NCBI GenBank assembly: GCA_012934845.2
Contig: WNNJ02000433.1
Span: 186,001-250,000, forward strand
Source of the DNA: Pomphorhynchus laevis
Taxonomy: Eukaryota; Acanthocephala; Palaeacanthocephala; Echinorhynchida; Pomphorhynchidae
Direction of reading: 5' to 3'
Length of the DNA stretch: 64,000 bases
In this document: piece by piece, positions 20,695 through 32,374 of the stretch
How the letters are laid out: each line of letters begins with the position of its first letter
Position numbering within the stretch: the stretch's first letter is position 1
The notes under the pieces: model-generated
Database searches by the model: none
The model's input: only the letters and a program-made list of their open reading frames with translations
Told to the model about the DNA's origin: nothing
Position numbers and translations under genes: made by a program

Positions 20695-23552
20695 ACACTT
20701 TCGCCACAACACACGGTTTCCGCCTCGGTCTCCTTAACACTAGATCTATTCTCAATAAATCCGATCTTATCCTCAACCTATTCACCAAGCAATCCATCGA
20801 TCTCTTCTGCCTCACCGAATCCAGGCACTCAGATTCCGACGACCTTTCCATTCGCCGTCTGCTCTCTACCGGTTGCTCCCTAGTCGAATCCGCCCGCCCC
20901 CTCAGCTCATGCCCTTCTAAATTCTCTAATCATAACGGCATCGTCGCATTCGCGCGTCATCCCGCGTCTCTTCGCAAAATCAATCCCCCTTTCAGCCCTT
21001 GCTCTTTTGAATTGCTCACTTGTCGTTATTCTAACCCGATCACTCTAGATCTCGCCATTGTATACCGTCCTGGTTCATCAGCTCCTACTGCCTTATTTTT
21101 TACCGAACTCGGTGACCTCCTTTCTCATTGTGCTTTGTCCTCAATCCCTTCACTCGTTCTAGGCGACTTCAATATCCGCCTAGACCGTCCCTCTTCCACG
21201 GATTCCATCCGCTTCATCAACATTCTATCCAACTACAATTACAAACTAATCTCCACTGCCCCCACACATATACTTGGTGGGGCACTCGACATCATCGCTG
21301 TCCCCGATCATTTTGCTGCCTACACCTCACTGTCCATCTCTGATCCTGGTCTATCCGATCACTTTCTTATCACCCTTGATCTCACTCACAACCACACCCC
21401 TCCTCACACACCTACAATTCTACGTCGCCCTTGGAGAAATCTTGACCTCTCCCTTCTCCGCTCTGCCTTACTCAAATCATCTCTATCATTACCCACAATA
21501 ACAAAATCATCTCCTCACGATCTCGCCTTTCTTTTCGACTCTGAACTCACATCCACTCTCGATATTCTCTTGCCCTTCAAGTCTCACCCACACCGTCGCT
21601 TGCACCGTGCCCCATGGTTTGACATCCAATGCCTACTATCAAAGCGTCGACTCCGCCATGCTTTTCGAGTCTATCACCGCTCTCTCAGACGTGATTTCCG
21701 CTCGATCACTCCGTCTTTCCGTGATTCCTATCTTGCTCTTCGCCGGTCTCATCTCAACCTACTACGTACCAAATGCAACTCTTTCTGGCAGCATAAAATC
21801 ATCACTTCATTCAACTCTAAGACTCTCTGGCATACTTTTAACTCAATCCTTGCTCGCTCTTCTTCGCCGTGCAACATCAATGCCAATGATTATTCGTCAT
21901 TTCTCCAGACTAAAGTATCCACGTTGCTCTCTCACACCCCGGTCTCCATCCTATCCCACTCTGCCCAGTCTAATCTCATCCTCCCGGAACTCTTTCATCT
22001 TCTCCCAGTCTCACCTACAGAAGTATCATCTGTCCTCATGTCCTTGCCCAACAAAACCTCACCTGCCGATCCCCTGCCTACTCACATATTAAAATCTATA
22101 TGCTCATCGATATCCCCATTTCTCACAACCTTGTTTAACTCGTCCATCCGCAGTCGTATCTTCCCTTCACACTGGAAATCCGCAATCGTTCGTCCCCTCC
22201 TTAAGAAACAATCGCTCGACCCCTCCCTTCCTTCTAGCTATCGCCCCATTTCACTACTCCCTACTCTTTCAAAGCTCTTAGAACGCCTCATCTTAATACA
22301 AATCAACGCTTATCTCTCCTCATCCAATCTCTACCCTCCTTTCCAATCCGCTTTCCGCTCTAATCACTCGACAGAAATCGCATGCATAAAAGTGTACAAC
22401 GACTTACTCATTTCTCGAGACAAGGCTCTATATAGTGTTCTCATCTCCCTCGACCTCTCCTCCGCATTCGACATTGTCGACCACTCCGTCCTCCTTTCTC
22501 GCCTTCGTTATGATTACGGCTTTTCTTCCTCCTCCGTAGCATGGTTCGCCTCATATCTATCCGACCGTTCCTTTCGCGTCTGTTCTAATTCATCATCCTC
22601 CCCTCCCATCCCTATTTTTTGCGGGGTCCCACAAGGTTCAGTCCTAGGTCCCCTGCTTTTCTCTCTTCTGCTTGGCGATCTATCTCCGTTTATCAAACCT
22701 TACTCCTTTAAGGTCATGCAATACGCCAATGACATTCTAATCTATGCTCATGCACCCGCACATCGCATACACGATATCGGCATTTCTGCCTCCAACTGTC
22801 TTTCTTCTATCTACAAACGTCTCTCCAATCTCCATCTCGTTCTAAACCCCGAAAAGTCCAAAATAATGTGGATCCTCCCCCGTAAACCAAGCATATCTCC
22901 TCCCACTGTATATTTTGCCTCATCGATCATCCCCATAGTCCACAATCTCACTTTCTTAGGCTTCCATTTCGATGATCACCTTTCCCTTAAACCTTTCCTC
23001 CGTGACAAAGTCCGCTCATCTAACTTAATTCTCCGTGACATCCGCCGTATCCGCTCCCTTATCGACTTCCGTTCTTGTATGTCTCTTCTTTCATCGCTTC
23101 TTTTCCCTAAAATCGATTACTGCCTTAGCCTTTTCGCCAATTCTCCAAAATCCATCATCCTACCCCTACAACGAATAATCAACACCGCCGTTCGAGTGCT
23201 CTTTCGTCTCCGTCGCTTCGACCACACATCCACATATTTTGCCCAACTCTCCTGGCCCACCATCCACATCCGCATCAAACTCCGCCTTCTCGTTACCTTT
23301 CGTCTCATCGCTGTCGGCTCCCCATCGTTCATCAACCTTCCTTTCTTAGACGATACTCGCCCCACCTCGCTATCGCTTCGTTCCTGTCATACCCTCTTAC
23401 TCCACGTTCCTAATTACTCCAACAACTACGGTCTCCGATCCTTCCTCGTCGCCGCCTCACTCGCCTGGAATCAACTCCCTCTCGACGTCCGCCGCGCCCC
23501 CTCCTTTATCACATTCAAACACCTCCTCCGTTCACACCTTCTCGACACCTGA
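20658..23552 (+). CDS. Family A ORF2: AP endonuclease and reverse transcriptase
   Basis: A 964-residue open frame from ATG 20658. The N-terminal APE-type endonuclease shows LLNTRSILNK, CLTESRH, LVLGDFN (residues 166-172) and SDHFLI. The RT shows SYRPISLLPTLSKLLER, QSAFRSNHST, ISLDLSSAFDIVDHS and CGVPQGSVLGPLLFS. Motif C reads QYANDILIYAH at residues 688-698: the first catalytic Asp of YADD is Asn (codon AAT at 22728-22730), so polymerisation should be lost although the frame is whole. The C-terminal segment FRLRRFDHTS to FKHLLRSHLL is typical of L2/CR1 elements. A sequencing difference at that one base cannot be excluded. Confidence 0.88.
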   Translation: MALHLSYVSSPLDTFATTHGFRLGLLNTRSILNKSDLILNLFTKQSIDLFCLTESRHSDSDDLSIRRLLSTGCSLVESARPLSSCPSKFSNHNGIVAFARHPASLRKINPPFSPCSFELLTCRYSNPITLDLAIVYRPGSSAPTALFFTELGDLLSHCALSSIPSLVLGDFNIRLDRPSSTDSIRFINILSNYNYKLISTAPTHILGGALDIIAVPDHFAAYTSLSISDPGLSDHFLITLDLTHNHTPPHTPTILRRPWRNLDLSLLRSALLKSSLSLPTITKSSPHDLAFLFDSELTSTLDILLPFKSHPHRRLHRAPWFDIQCLLSKRRLRHAFRVYHRSLRRDFRSITPSFRDSYLALRRSHLNLLRTKCNSFWQHKIITSFNSKTLWHTFNSILARSSSPCNINANDYSSFLQTKVSTLLSHTPVSILSHSAQSNLILPELFHLLPVSPTEVSSVLMSLPNKTSPADPLPTHILKSICSSISPFLTTLFNSSIRSRIFPSHWKSAIVRPLLKKQSLDPSLPSSYRPISLLPTLSKLLERLILIQINAYLSSSNLYPPFQSAFRSNHSTEIACIKVYNDLLISRDKALYSVLISLDLSSAFDIVDHSVLLSRLRYDYGFSSSSVAWFASYLSDRSFRVCSNSSSSPPIPIFCGVPQGSVLGPLLFSLLLGDLSPFIKPYSFKVMQYANDILIYAHAPAHRIHDIGISASNCLSSIYKRLSNLHLVLNPEKSKIMWILPRKPSISPPTVYFASSIIPIVHNLTFLGFHFDDHLSLKPFLRDKVRSSNLILRDIRRIRSLIDFRSCMSLLSSLLFPKIDYCLSLFANSPKSIILPLQRIINTAVRVLFRLRRFDHTSTYFAQLSWPTIHIRIKLRLLVTFRLIAVGSPSFINLPFLDDTRPTSLSLRSCHTLLLHVPNYSNNYGLRSFLVAASLAWNQLPLDVRRAPSFITFKHLLRSHLLDT

Positions 23553-23568
23553 TTCACTGTCTTTTTTT

Positions 23569-23611
23569 GTGGTCATGTAAGCGTGCGCTGGCACGCATTT
23601 ACCACGTTAAA
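23569..23611 (+). other. Conserved 3' stem-loop of family A
   Basis: GCGTGC (23581-23586), loop GCTG and GCACGC (23591-23596) form a perfect stem, flanked by GTGG and CCAC that can pair further out. The same structure with compensating changes occurs at the 3' ends of the copies near 29576, 43313, 52448 and 52696. It is a likely recognition signal for the element's reverse transcriptase. Confidence 0.7.
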
Positions 23612-23916
23612 ATAAATCCTTTTTTTTAAATCACATTCACTTTGATTTTTATCATCTTCACTGTAATATTTTTTATAAAGAATTAATTTATATATTTGTT
23701 CACTAATATAAAAGAAAATATTTAACATATATTTCATATTTTTGATTTATTTATTTATCTAATAGATTTATCTATTTAGATGGTGCATAATTATCATTAA
23801 TGCGAAATTAAAATTGATGTTCGACTACTTTTGGTGTTCGCCCACATTCAGTGTTCGACTAGTTTTGATGTATTTAAATCATATTAATTTAATATATATT
23901 TATAAATTTTATATAT

Positions 23917-24290
23917 TTATATAAATTTGTTCACTTGTTGAATAAAAGTTATTAGAGTTAAATATACATATATTTCGAAGTTGCTGCAATTAATATATCG
24001 AAGTTCCTGCAATGAACTTTGTAACCTTTTTATGTTTTGTTTTATATTTGTTTTCCAGCCCAACAAGCAATCGCTGACCGCCTGATGTATAACAATATAA
24101 TCAATATATAAAAACATATATTTCATATCTTTGTATAGTTTAGATTTAATTTTTTAAATAGTTATATGGTTTAAAAGTAGGTCATCTATAATTGGTCTAC
24201 TATTACTTTTGAACATCTTTTGTCTAAACTTAGATATCTCCCTACATTTAAATGTATTCTAACATACTGTATATGGATTTGAACAATCAA
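23917..24290 (-). mobile_element. Penelope-like RT fragment with internal insertion
   Basis: On the minus strand RPIIDDLLLNHIT (motif B region), then KYMFLYIDYI (palm YIDD) and, after about 125 unrelated bases, sequence matching the part that follows in the 8243 copy can be read. The upstream text matches a short piece near 52755-52800. This is another decayed copy of the same region. Confidence 0.6.
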
Positions 24291-24927
24291 TGGAACATCA
24301 ACTTAAATTATGGAACAGAAAAATATCGTATTTGATATGATTCGCTGGTTAGGCAAGAAATGTTCAATTTGCGTATGATTTTAAACAAGACGGGGTTTTC
24401 GAGCATCGTATGGCAATGTTTAGTGAATTTATATCATTTGGTCCCGTTAGATAAATTAGGTTGTTTTATAGCAACCTAATTGCCGTAGAGGAAATATTAT
24501 ATCATTAGTAGTTTGTCTCTCTGCTTTGTTATGTCAACGATCATAGACCAAAACACAATATAACTTACTAAAGAATGTTCGCCCTCTTTAACGCCCATTA
24601 TTACTTTATTTGCATTACATTCTTTAAATAATGTAATTTTTTAGCTTGCTGACAATAATTTGACCTAATTTAACTTTCGCCTAAACACGACTTTCATAAG
24701 CGTCGATTAACTTTGACATCTTTATCTGAAGTCCGTATTATTATCTTCGGCATGCATAAACCCATTCAATTTTATTATCAATATCATATTTAAACGATGC
24801 GATATTTTGCTTCCCGGTCACTTTACAAAACTTTATATTTGTGATCACTTTAAATCTATATTCTTTAATAAGTTCTTGAATATATTCTTTAATATATTCT
24901 TTACTCTATATTCTTGAATATTTGCAG
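24291..24927. other. Upstream region of SDHAF2 with repeats
   Basis: Contains a hairpin AATTAGGTTG/CAACCTAATT near 24455-24483, a decayed piece resembling the Penelope tail (24480-24560), and a block near 24690-24740 similar to 10060. The last 15 bases before the SDHAF2 start form a splice acceptor, TTTGCAG at 24921-24927. Confidence 0.4.
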
Positions 24928-25302
24928 ATGAAATCTCTACAAAATTCCGCTCGCATATTAAGCAATGCAGGTTTTTGTAAGGTCGCAAAATTTGATAAGC
25001 TTTTTCCGTCGTCGATACAACGTCCAATAGATGAGTCAAATAATGTAAAACGATCACGACTACTCTATCAGAGCCGAAAAAGAGGCAACTTAGAAAATTG
25101 TATATTAATAAGTGAATTTGCCGATAAATATCTAGCTTCAATGCCCGATAAAGAACTCGATGATTACGATCATCTCTTGAATGACGTTGATAGCGATTGG
25201 GATCTTTTTTACTGGATTACGGGTGAACGAGTTCCTCCTCCTGAATTTCAATCACAAGTGTTTAAGCAGTTGAAGGCCTTTGTAAGCAATAGGCATTCCT
25301 AA
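24928..25302 (+). CDS. SDHAF2: Succinate dehydrogenase assembly factor 2
   Basis: The 124-residue protein belongs to the SDHAF2/Sdh5 family, the mitochondrial matrix factor needed to attach FAD to the flavoprotein subunit of complex II. The core reads RLLYQSRKRGNLENCILIS, close to the family signature RLLY.SRKRGMLE, then ELDDYDHLLN, DSDWDLFYWITGE and PPEF (about residues 45-113). The usual Met of RGMLE is Asn here. About 40 residues before the core are basic and Ser-rich, as in a mitochondrial transit peptide. The start is ATG 24928, directly after TTTGCAG, so the mature 5' end is probably made by splicing. Single coding exon; no close neighbour gene. The C-terminal tail is shorter than in human. 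Confidence 0.92.
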   Translation: MKSLQNSARILSNAGFCKVAKFDKLFPSSIQRPIDESNNVKRSRLLYQSRKRGNLENCILISEFADKYLASMPDKELDDYDHLLNDVDSDWDLFYWITGERVPPPEFQSQVFKQLKAFVSNRHS

Positions 25303-26687
25303 TACCATTCCACCAAGTTTATTCTGTTGTGCGTAGGATGTTCCAAGATGTTTTAGTAACATCTGAAAGATTTTCAAAATATACAAAAGGCGTTTTTATT
25401 TTTAATCTTTTATTATAGCCTTTCATTTCAATTTTTTTATTTTTATTGTCATTCAGTTAATAAGATAATTGTGTTTTTTAAACTAAACGTCGTCTGACTG
25501 GTTGAATTATTTTATAAAAACCTATACTTTGTAAAATTTTTATTGCTCCCAACGATAATAGCGTTACGGTCGATTAAATATACATTATTTATGCAATTCG
25601 CTTCGATCGATACGAAGTGAATTCAATAGTTAACGTTTCAATCGATCTATATGAAGTATATGTAATCGAAAAGTGTATGTAATCGATATTGTAAACGATC
25701 TCTAATACTTTTAAAGAATTGCAAAATGAACAGTGAAAGCCGGTTTTGCTAAAAATTATGAATTCTGTCTAAAAAGTACTTTGAGTCAAGTGAATTGTTA
25801 ACGAACTTCTACCCTTATTCAAATATTAAATTTAAGAAAGTAAATATTTTAATTTTATGGTGTTCTATAATTCAAATTTTTATAATGTAAAAATTATTTA
25901 AAATTCGATTTATATGAATGGATAAATATACTATCTACATATTCACCCCTGCAGCAAAATCGATACTTTCGAATTGCAGTCGTCAACCTACAATAAGCCA
26001 AAAAGCAAGGAGCCAAACAAACATTAGACAGCAGAGCAAGCAAATTGATGCATACTTCTATTCAACATAACATCATATCATCAGCTCATGTCTATATTAT
26101 TTATTATTATTTATGCTTCAGGTATATAGCCAGATGGCTGTTTTGACCGCTCACAGATCAGAAAAAAAATCAAAATAGAAAAAGGACAAAGATAAAATAA
26201 AAATACACATTAGTGTAATCTTCATCTCAGAAACGATTAACACGACGAGTAGTTCACCAGCCAAGGAGTACGTTTGCAACTCATCCAACGCATAAGCTGC
26301 ACTTTCAATGATTTAGCATCCGATATTATTATTATAACATACAAGACTATAGCTATGCAGCTGTTTTGTCTGCTCACGGCATTGATTTGTTCACGATATT
26401 ATCATCAAGACTATTCCGCGCGTTGATCGCTCGATGTGCAAGTCTGAAATGAGATGGGCATCTTCCGTGACTCAAAACTACCAATTTTTTAGGAAAAAAT
26501 TATAATTTATAATTTAAATTCATAATTTTAAATTATAAATTTATTTAATTATAATTTCATAATTATATCGCTTTATAATTTTTAAAAATTACTAAAATGG
26601 ATAATATTGAATTATGATCAAATAGCAATTTTTATAAAAATATTATATTTTGTAAAATACATAATATTTTTAGTGAAACAGAATAAA
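25303..26687. other. Spacer after SDHAF2
   Basis: No gene recognised. Around 26125 and 26350 two blocks share TATAGC.ATG.GCTGTTTTG and GCTCAC, a local repeat of unknown type. The stretch is less AT-rich around 25950-26450 than its surroundings, suggesting an old unrecognised element. Confidence 0.3.
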
Positions 26688-26865
26688 CGTTAATTATTTC
26701 AGAACATTTGATTGATTATGTTGCAAGTAAATAATATACAATTAAAAACTTTTAAAAGTTAAAAATATTAAAAACCTTCAATATTTTTACGTTCAATATA
26801 AAGGTTTTTAATTGTATATTATTTACTAGCAACATAATCAGTCAAATGCTTTAAAAAAATTAACG
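26688..26865. repeat. 178-bp MITE-like palindromic element
   Basis: The left arm from 26688 (CGTTAATT, then CATTTGATTGATTATGTTGC and AGTAAATAATATACAATT) is matched by its reverse complement ending at 26865. The arms are about 62 bases and over 85 percent alike. The short middle holds no frame. Nearly the whole element folds back on itself, as in foldback MITEs. The transposase family was not identified. Confidence 0.75.
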
Positions 26866-27140
26866 ATTGAAGAACATATATTTCTATACTAATCCAATTT
26901 CCAGAAACAACTTCATTACCGTAAACATTTTACGAACTGGTTTGTAAAGTTTAATGTGTCTGATGATATCGTCAGTTCTTTGTTCGATAACGACAGATGC
27001 TAAACTGTACCGTTGTATAGAGCATTATTCGACATTGTTAAACTAATGCCAAATATTAAATAAATAAAGATTTTCTTAAATAACAGCCAACAGGTAAGAC
27101 AGGCTAATTAATGACAACGTTAATGTTTTTTGAGTATAAT

Positions 27141-29560
27141 TTTATAATTTCTTAGAACAGCAGCAGTCTTTAGCAATGCGATTCGTGGCCTCAGGTCTTG
27201 TGGGATCCGAGCCCCCGGCCGCACCAGCGCGCCGCATTCCGACCGAACCATTGGGGGGGGTCTTTCACCCCCTAAGAGTTTAGACGAGGCGGACTATGGT
27301 CGGCAATATCGAGATGAGAAGCTTGAGAAACCTAGTATGTGCTCTAGGGGATGTCCTCTAGAGAAGCTGACTAATCCCGAAATAAACCAAGTACCCCAAA
27401 GGCGCACTTGGACTTTCCCGTTCAATGATAGATGCTGAGCCAGTTTTAGGGCCCACCTAGTTTTCTTCAGGATTCGTATGAGTATATCCAGGTCGGCTTT
27501 CGATGACCAGTTTACCGTAATGGTGAACCCCAGATAATTTACTCGACTTTTGAAGGTATGGCGATGTTGATTGTTAATGAGAGAGGAGAGAGCAGAGACT
27601 GCTTGCATCGTAAGTTTTTTCTTTGTCGCAGGGACGCCATGAAAGACCACCATCTGCGATTTCGATAAGTTGAGAATAATATTGAAAGGGTGAAGCTAGT
27701 ATTTTGATCTTAAAAAACAGCCAATGTATGAGACTACATCATTGCACCTGCGTCCAGAAAACAGGGCTGTGGTATTATCAGCGTATACCACGAGATCTTG
27801 TTCGCCTTAAATTTTTTTGAAAAGTTTAATGGAGGCAGCACGATATATGATGGGAGAAAGTGAGGAGCCTTGAGGCACATCTGTAATAGGGTAGAACTGA
27901 AGTGCATCAGAGTCGTCTTCGCAGACTAATCGTTTAGTATACAGCAATATCTTCACCCTGCTCACAATTCTCGCAGGCAACCCGAGGGACCTGAGAGAAG
28001 AGATAACGAAAGGAATGGAAATACGGTCAAATACAGCAGAGAAGTCGAGATAGATTGGGGAGGTGTAGCATTTTAGCTAGGATCTTGAGTTTTGTTGGAG
28101 TGTGATTGTAAGAATGCCACTCTGATTGGATCAAAGTGAAACCTCCTTCTAAGCAACGTATCATCATCTAAGCGCAAGCAAATTAGGTCTTAAGAGGTAG
28201 TCAGCTGTTGGCGTGACTGCTCAGTACAGATGAATTTCAACAACCACATCATATGTAACAGTAGTATGTCAAGGAGCGAATTTGTGGTATAACAATGAAA
28301 GGTGGGGGTGGTGGTTTGTGAATAAGATAGTCGTTTCTGGCTCTACAAGATGCTGCATTAATCCAACGACCAGTTCTATCTTTGAAGTCACCAAATAGCA
28401 TCCCATAACTGCTACCTAATATAAGATCCAAGAGGTCACGGTTCTTGTGAATTTCTCCTGGCCGGATATAAACATTGGCTATGCTGACACCCTTACCGTT
28501 CTTACAGTGTGATATAACCAAGCAAGATAGGGCTGGACAAGAATATTTTAATAAGAGGGATGATCTTAAGAAACTCTTCACTAGGGATAAAAGACTTAAA
28601 GATGAAGAGAAGTGAGGGGTTATGTACGGATTAAAGTGGGTATATATGTGCTTTGAAATAAATCGAGTAATGCCCTGAGAGAGACAGATAGACCGTGTCT
28701 CCTGAAGGACAATAACATATGCATATCTTCCAGATAGATGGCTAAGAGCATAAGCACCTCTCTAATTCCACTGAAGGATATTCAGTGAAAAAGGCCATTG
28801 ATTACTCCCCATTGCGTAAGTGTTATCGGAGTGAGACGCTCTCCACCTAGTCGCAACTAGAGGTGGAAAGATCGCCCTTAACGCTTCTTGTCACGATATA
28901 TGGAGTCGCTTGCCAACGGGAAATATCTTCATCTTCTTCTGTGGGGGGGGCGCCATTTCCCAGTGCTTTACTTTTCGGGATAGCCTAAGAAAGGATATGC
29001 CTTTTATCGAGGTTTCGCGACGCTTTTTTGGACACGAGGGCTGTCTTAGTTGTAGTCGGAGACGTTGATGAAGACGGACTCTATGCCGCAGAACCAATCT
29101 TTACCGTTAAGGTAAGAATCAACTCCTCCAACTTAACGAAAGCTTGATGCTTGTCACTAATTAATCTAATAATGACCAGGTCAGACATCCTCTTGTCGGT
29201 ATTACAAGCTTCGGCGAAGTTAGACGGTATCGCCGAACCACCTTAATGTTTCTTTTTGTAGATTTTAAAACTACTGCATTTGCGTAAAGGGTGGTATCAG
29301 CTCCGCTATTCGAACAATGCGGGGGACTATTGCATTTACTAGTGTGTTGATTCTCCAAATCACATATTTCACATGAACGGGGCATAAGACATCATGACAC
29401 CCCCAATGCCCCCACTTGTGGCAGTTGTTGCAATGGACGTAGGTCAGGTGGTCTGTATCCCCTAGCGTAAACGAAAGCTTATGCCCCAGGAAGAGGTTAA
29501 ACGTCAATTTCGCGAGGCATTTGGCAACATCTACAGATGTGGAACAAAATGTAAGTGTGC
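27141..29560 (-). mobile_element. Family D jockey/I/R1-like LINE, decayed
   Basis: Minus-strand fragments run in order. ORF1 has gag-like zinc knuckles (CNNCHKWGHWGC near 29430, further Cys pairs after it). ORF2 has an endonuclease with ANVYIRPG and LFGDF near 28390-28480, RT with DVPQGSSLSPIIY near 27870, motif C read as VVYADNTT near 27785, and a later region YLGFTITVNW near 27520. Motif C has lost its second Asp. Stops and shifts break every part. The 3' UTR (about 27160-27260) is unusually GC-rich for the window. The 5' edge abuts the 3' end of the family A copy at 29571. The knuckle-bearing ORF1 sets it apart from families A-C. Confidence 0.7.
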
Positions 29561-29570
29561 CAGCGCACAA

Positions 29571-31130
29571 TGTAAGTGTGCCAGCGCACACTTACATGAC
29601 AACAACAAAATCTAAATCATGTTTCGAGGAGGTGGGTACGGAGGCGGCATTTGAATGCAATAAAGGAGGGAGCGCGGCAGACGTCGAGTTAGAGCTGATT
29701 CCAGGCAAGTGGGGCGACGACGAGGAAGGATCGTAGACCATAGTTGTTAGAGTAATTAGGAACGAGGAGTAAGAGGGAATGACGGGAACGCAGTGATAGA
29801 GAGAGTATGGGCGAGTGTCGTCTAATAAAGGAAGGTTGATAAATGACGGGGAGGCGACAGCGATGAGATAACAACTTACGAGAAGAATGCGGAGTGATAT
29901 GCAGATGTGGATGGTAGGCCAGGAGAGTTGGGCAAGATATGTGGATATGTGGTCGAAACGACGGAGACGTATGAGCACTCGAACGGCAGAGTTGATGATG
30001 TGTTGTAGGGGAAGGATGATGGATTTTGGAGAATTTGCAAAAAGGCTGAGGCAGTAATCGATTTTAAAGAATAGAAGAGATTGTCACGGACGAAGGGTTT
30101 AAGAGAAGGGTGATCATCGAAATGGAATTCTGAGAAAGTGAGATTGGAAACTATGGGGGTGATGGATGAGGCTAAAGATACAGGAAGATGAGATATGTTA
30201 GGTTGATAGGAGATAACTCACATTATTTTGGACTTGTCTGGGTTTGGAACGAGACGAAGATGGGAGAGACGTTTGTAGATAGAAGAAAGACAATTGGAGG
30301 CAGAAATTGCGATATCATGTATGCGATGGGCGGGTGCATGAGCATATATGAGGATGTCATCGGCGTATTGCATGACGTTATAGGAGTAAGGTTTGATAAA
30401 CGGAGAGAAAAGTAGGGGACCTATGACTGAACGTAGTGGGACCCCGCAGAAAATAGGGATGGGAGGAGAGGATGATGAATTTACATACGCGAAAAGAACG
30501 ATCGGTTAGATATAAGGCAATCCATGCTACGGAGGAGGAAGGAAAGCCGTACTCATAACAAATGCGAGAAATGAGGATGAAGTGGTCGACCTAAGATAAC
30601 GAATCTTAGGTCGAGGGAGATGAGAAGACTATATAGAGCCTTGTCTCAAAAAATGTGTAGGTCGTTGTAAACTTTTATGAAAGCGGATTGGAAATGAGGG
30701 TACAGGTTGAATGATGAGAGATAAACGTTGATCTGAATTAAGTTGATGCGCTCTAAGAGCTTGGAAAGATTAGGGAGGAGTGAAATGGGGCGATAGCTAG
30801 ATGGAAGTTAGGGGTCGAGTGATTGTTTCATAAGGAGTGGACTAACATTGGCGGATTTCCACTGTGAACGAAAGATACTACTGCGGATGGACGAGTTAAA
30901 CAATGTCGTGAGGAAAGGGGATATCGATGAACATTTGGATTTAAGTATGGGAGTAGGCAGAAGCTCGGCAGGTGAGGTTTTGTTGGGCGAAGATATGAGA
31001 CAGAGGAGGACACATAAGGACAGGTAGGACAGATGGGTAGGCTTCAAAGAGATTGTGCCGGAGTTTGATTGGATTTCATTGAAAAATTTCAAATATGCAA
31101 TACCAGGACGGAGGTGCAAAAACGTATCCG
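29571..31130 (-). mobile_element. Family A LINE, copy 2, 5'-truncated
   Basis: Minus-strand pieces match the 20658 ORF2 from LISSPNKTSPAELLPTPILK (near 30970) to RLRRFDHISTYLAQLSWPT and the C-terminus. The 3' stem is GTGTGC/GCACAC (29576-29591), a changed base pair relative to copy 1. Many stops; the 5' end is lost before the RT. At its 3' end a 21-bp piece is duplicated (29550-29591), next to the family D junction. Confidence 0.85.
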
Positions 31131-32374
31131 CACCTTTGCCTCAAAATATCTGATTGAATTAAAAATTACCCTTTGCTTATAGAGATCTGCTTATAAAGCT
31201 CTGATGCTCACTAAATTAGCCAATTTAGGCACATGGGGAAGTTCCCTCTGTTCCATTATAGAGTCAGTACATAAATCTCTTACTTTTGTTGAAGAAAGAT
31301 TAGCTTGATACTTCTTGATGCAAAATATTCTTACATCATATGTTTGTAAGCACAGTGTTTGCATATGTTTGTATCCACACGAGATACAAATGGATTATTT
31401 TATACAGCATTTCGGTCAAACTGTTGACTTTTTATGTTAGTACAATCGTACAAAAAGTTTACAAAAATTGATACGAAAGAAACAGAGGAAACATTTTCGC
31501 TTCCCCTATCCATTTCTAAAAAAGTACTAAAAAAGTAGTTCAGCAATAATAAATTGTCACATATAGTTATATATTTACTGCGAAGATTCTTCTCTTTTTA
31601 TCCACATGCTCAGCGCATTCTGGATGATTTGTCATAGACACGATCGAATTCGGCGATCGGTTCTATAGGTTTACCGCTCTGTGAGATAATCGCAAGTATC
31701 TATGACATTTCCCGTGTGAATATAATTAATATTATATAATATACTATATATAGTATATATAATTTTTTAACTTAAAATGTAATGATAAACACATAATAAA
31801 GACAGACATACTAAATGTTGTTGCTCTATCTAGCAACACCATTTAGTGAAAATGATAAACGCATTATTATGTGTTTATCATTACACTATGAGTTAAAATA
31901 AAAAATTCATATTTAGTAAACATTTACTTTTGATTATATTCATCGATTTTTAATTTATTTAAAATTAATTAATAAAATGTATTAATTAATAAAATTTATT
32001 AATTAATGAATTAATAAATTAATTTAATGAATTAATAAATTAATGTTGTTGGTGTCAAAAAGATAAATAACAATTAAAAAATAAATTTAGAGTCGTTTTG
32101 CCGAGTAATTGCCATTATATTTGCATCACAATTGAGTTTAGAGATCAAACAAGGAACCACATACGCATATAAAATGAAATCTAATAGAATCTAATTTTAA
32201 TAAACGTAAAAACATATCCTGAGATCTAAACATACTATAAGATATTAGCATTATGCTAGATTTTCTTTGAAAAGCCAAAATAGTTATCACCAAGATATCA
32301 CTTTTAATTCAATAGAATTAGATTGTTTCTATTAAAAAAAACAACGTTAATGTACAACGTTATTGGCATAACAT
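31131..32374. other. Spacer downstream of MRRF
   Basis: Very AT-rich; only the palindromic element at 31761-31907 is recognised. TTAATTAATAAA-type repeats fill 31960-32040. The 3' UTR of MRRF, transcribed leftward, begins at 32374. Confidence 0.35.
31761..31907. repeat. 147-bp palindromic MITE-like element
   Basis: The arm at 31761-31799 (TGTAATGATAAACACATAAT inside) is matched by the reverse complement at 31864-31907. A second, inner inverted repeat ACTAAATG, GTTGCT / AGCAAC, CATTTAGT lies at 31810-31847. Double nesting of arms suggests a foldback MITE. No coding capacity. Confidence 0.7.

Larger units (their letters stand above)
20210..23635 (+). mobile_element. Family A L2/CR1-type LINE, copy 1
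   Basis: The element carries the end of ORF1, a complete ORF2 and a short 3' UTR. It is 5'-truncated inside or just before ORF1; its left edge is placed near 20210, where the sequence changes from AT-rich to C/T-rich. The 3' end is GTGGTCATGTAA, a stem-loop, and ACCACGTTAAAATAAAT, then a T-run. The sense strand is very rich in pyrimidines, unlike all flanking DNA. The long open ORF2 points to a fairly young insertion. Confidence 0.85.
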
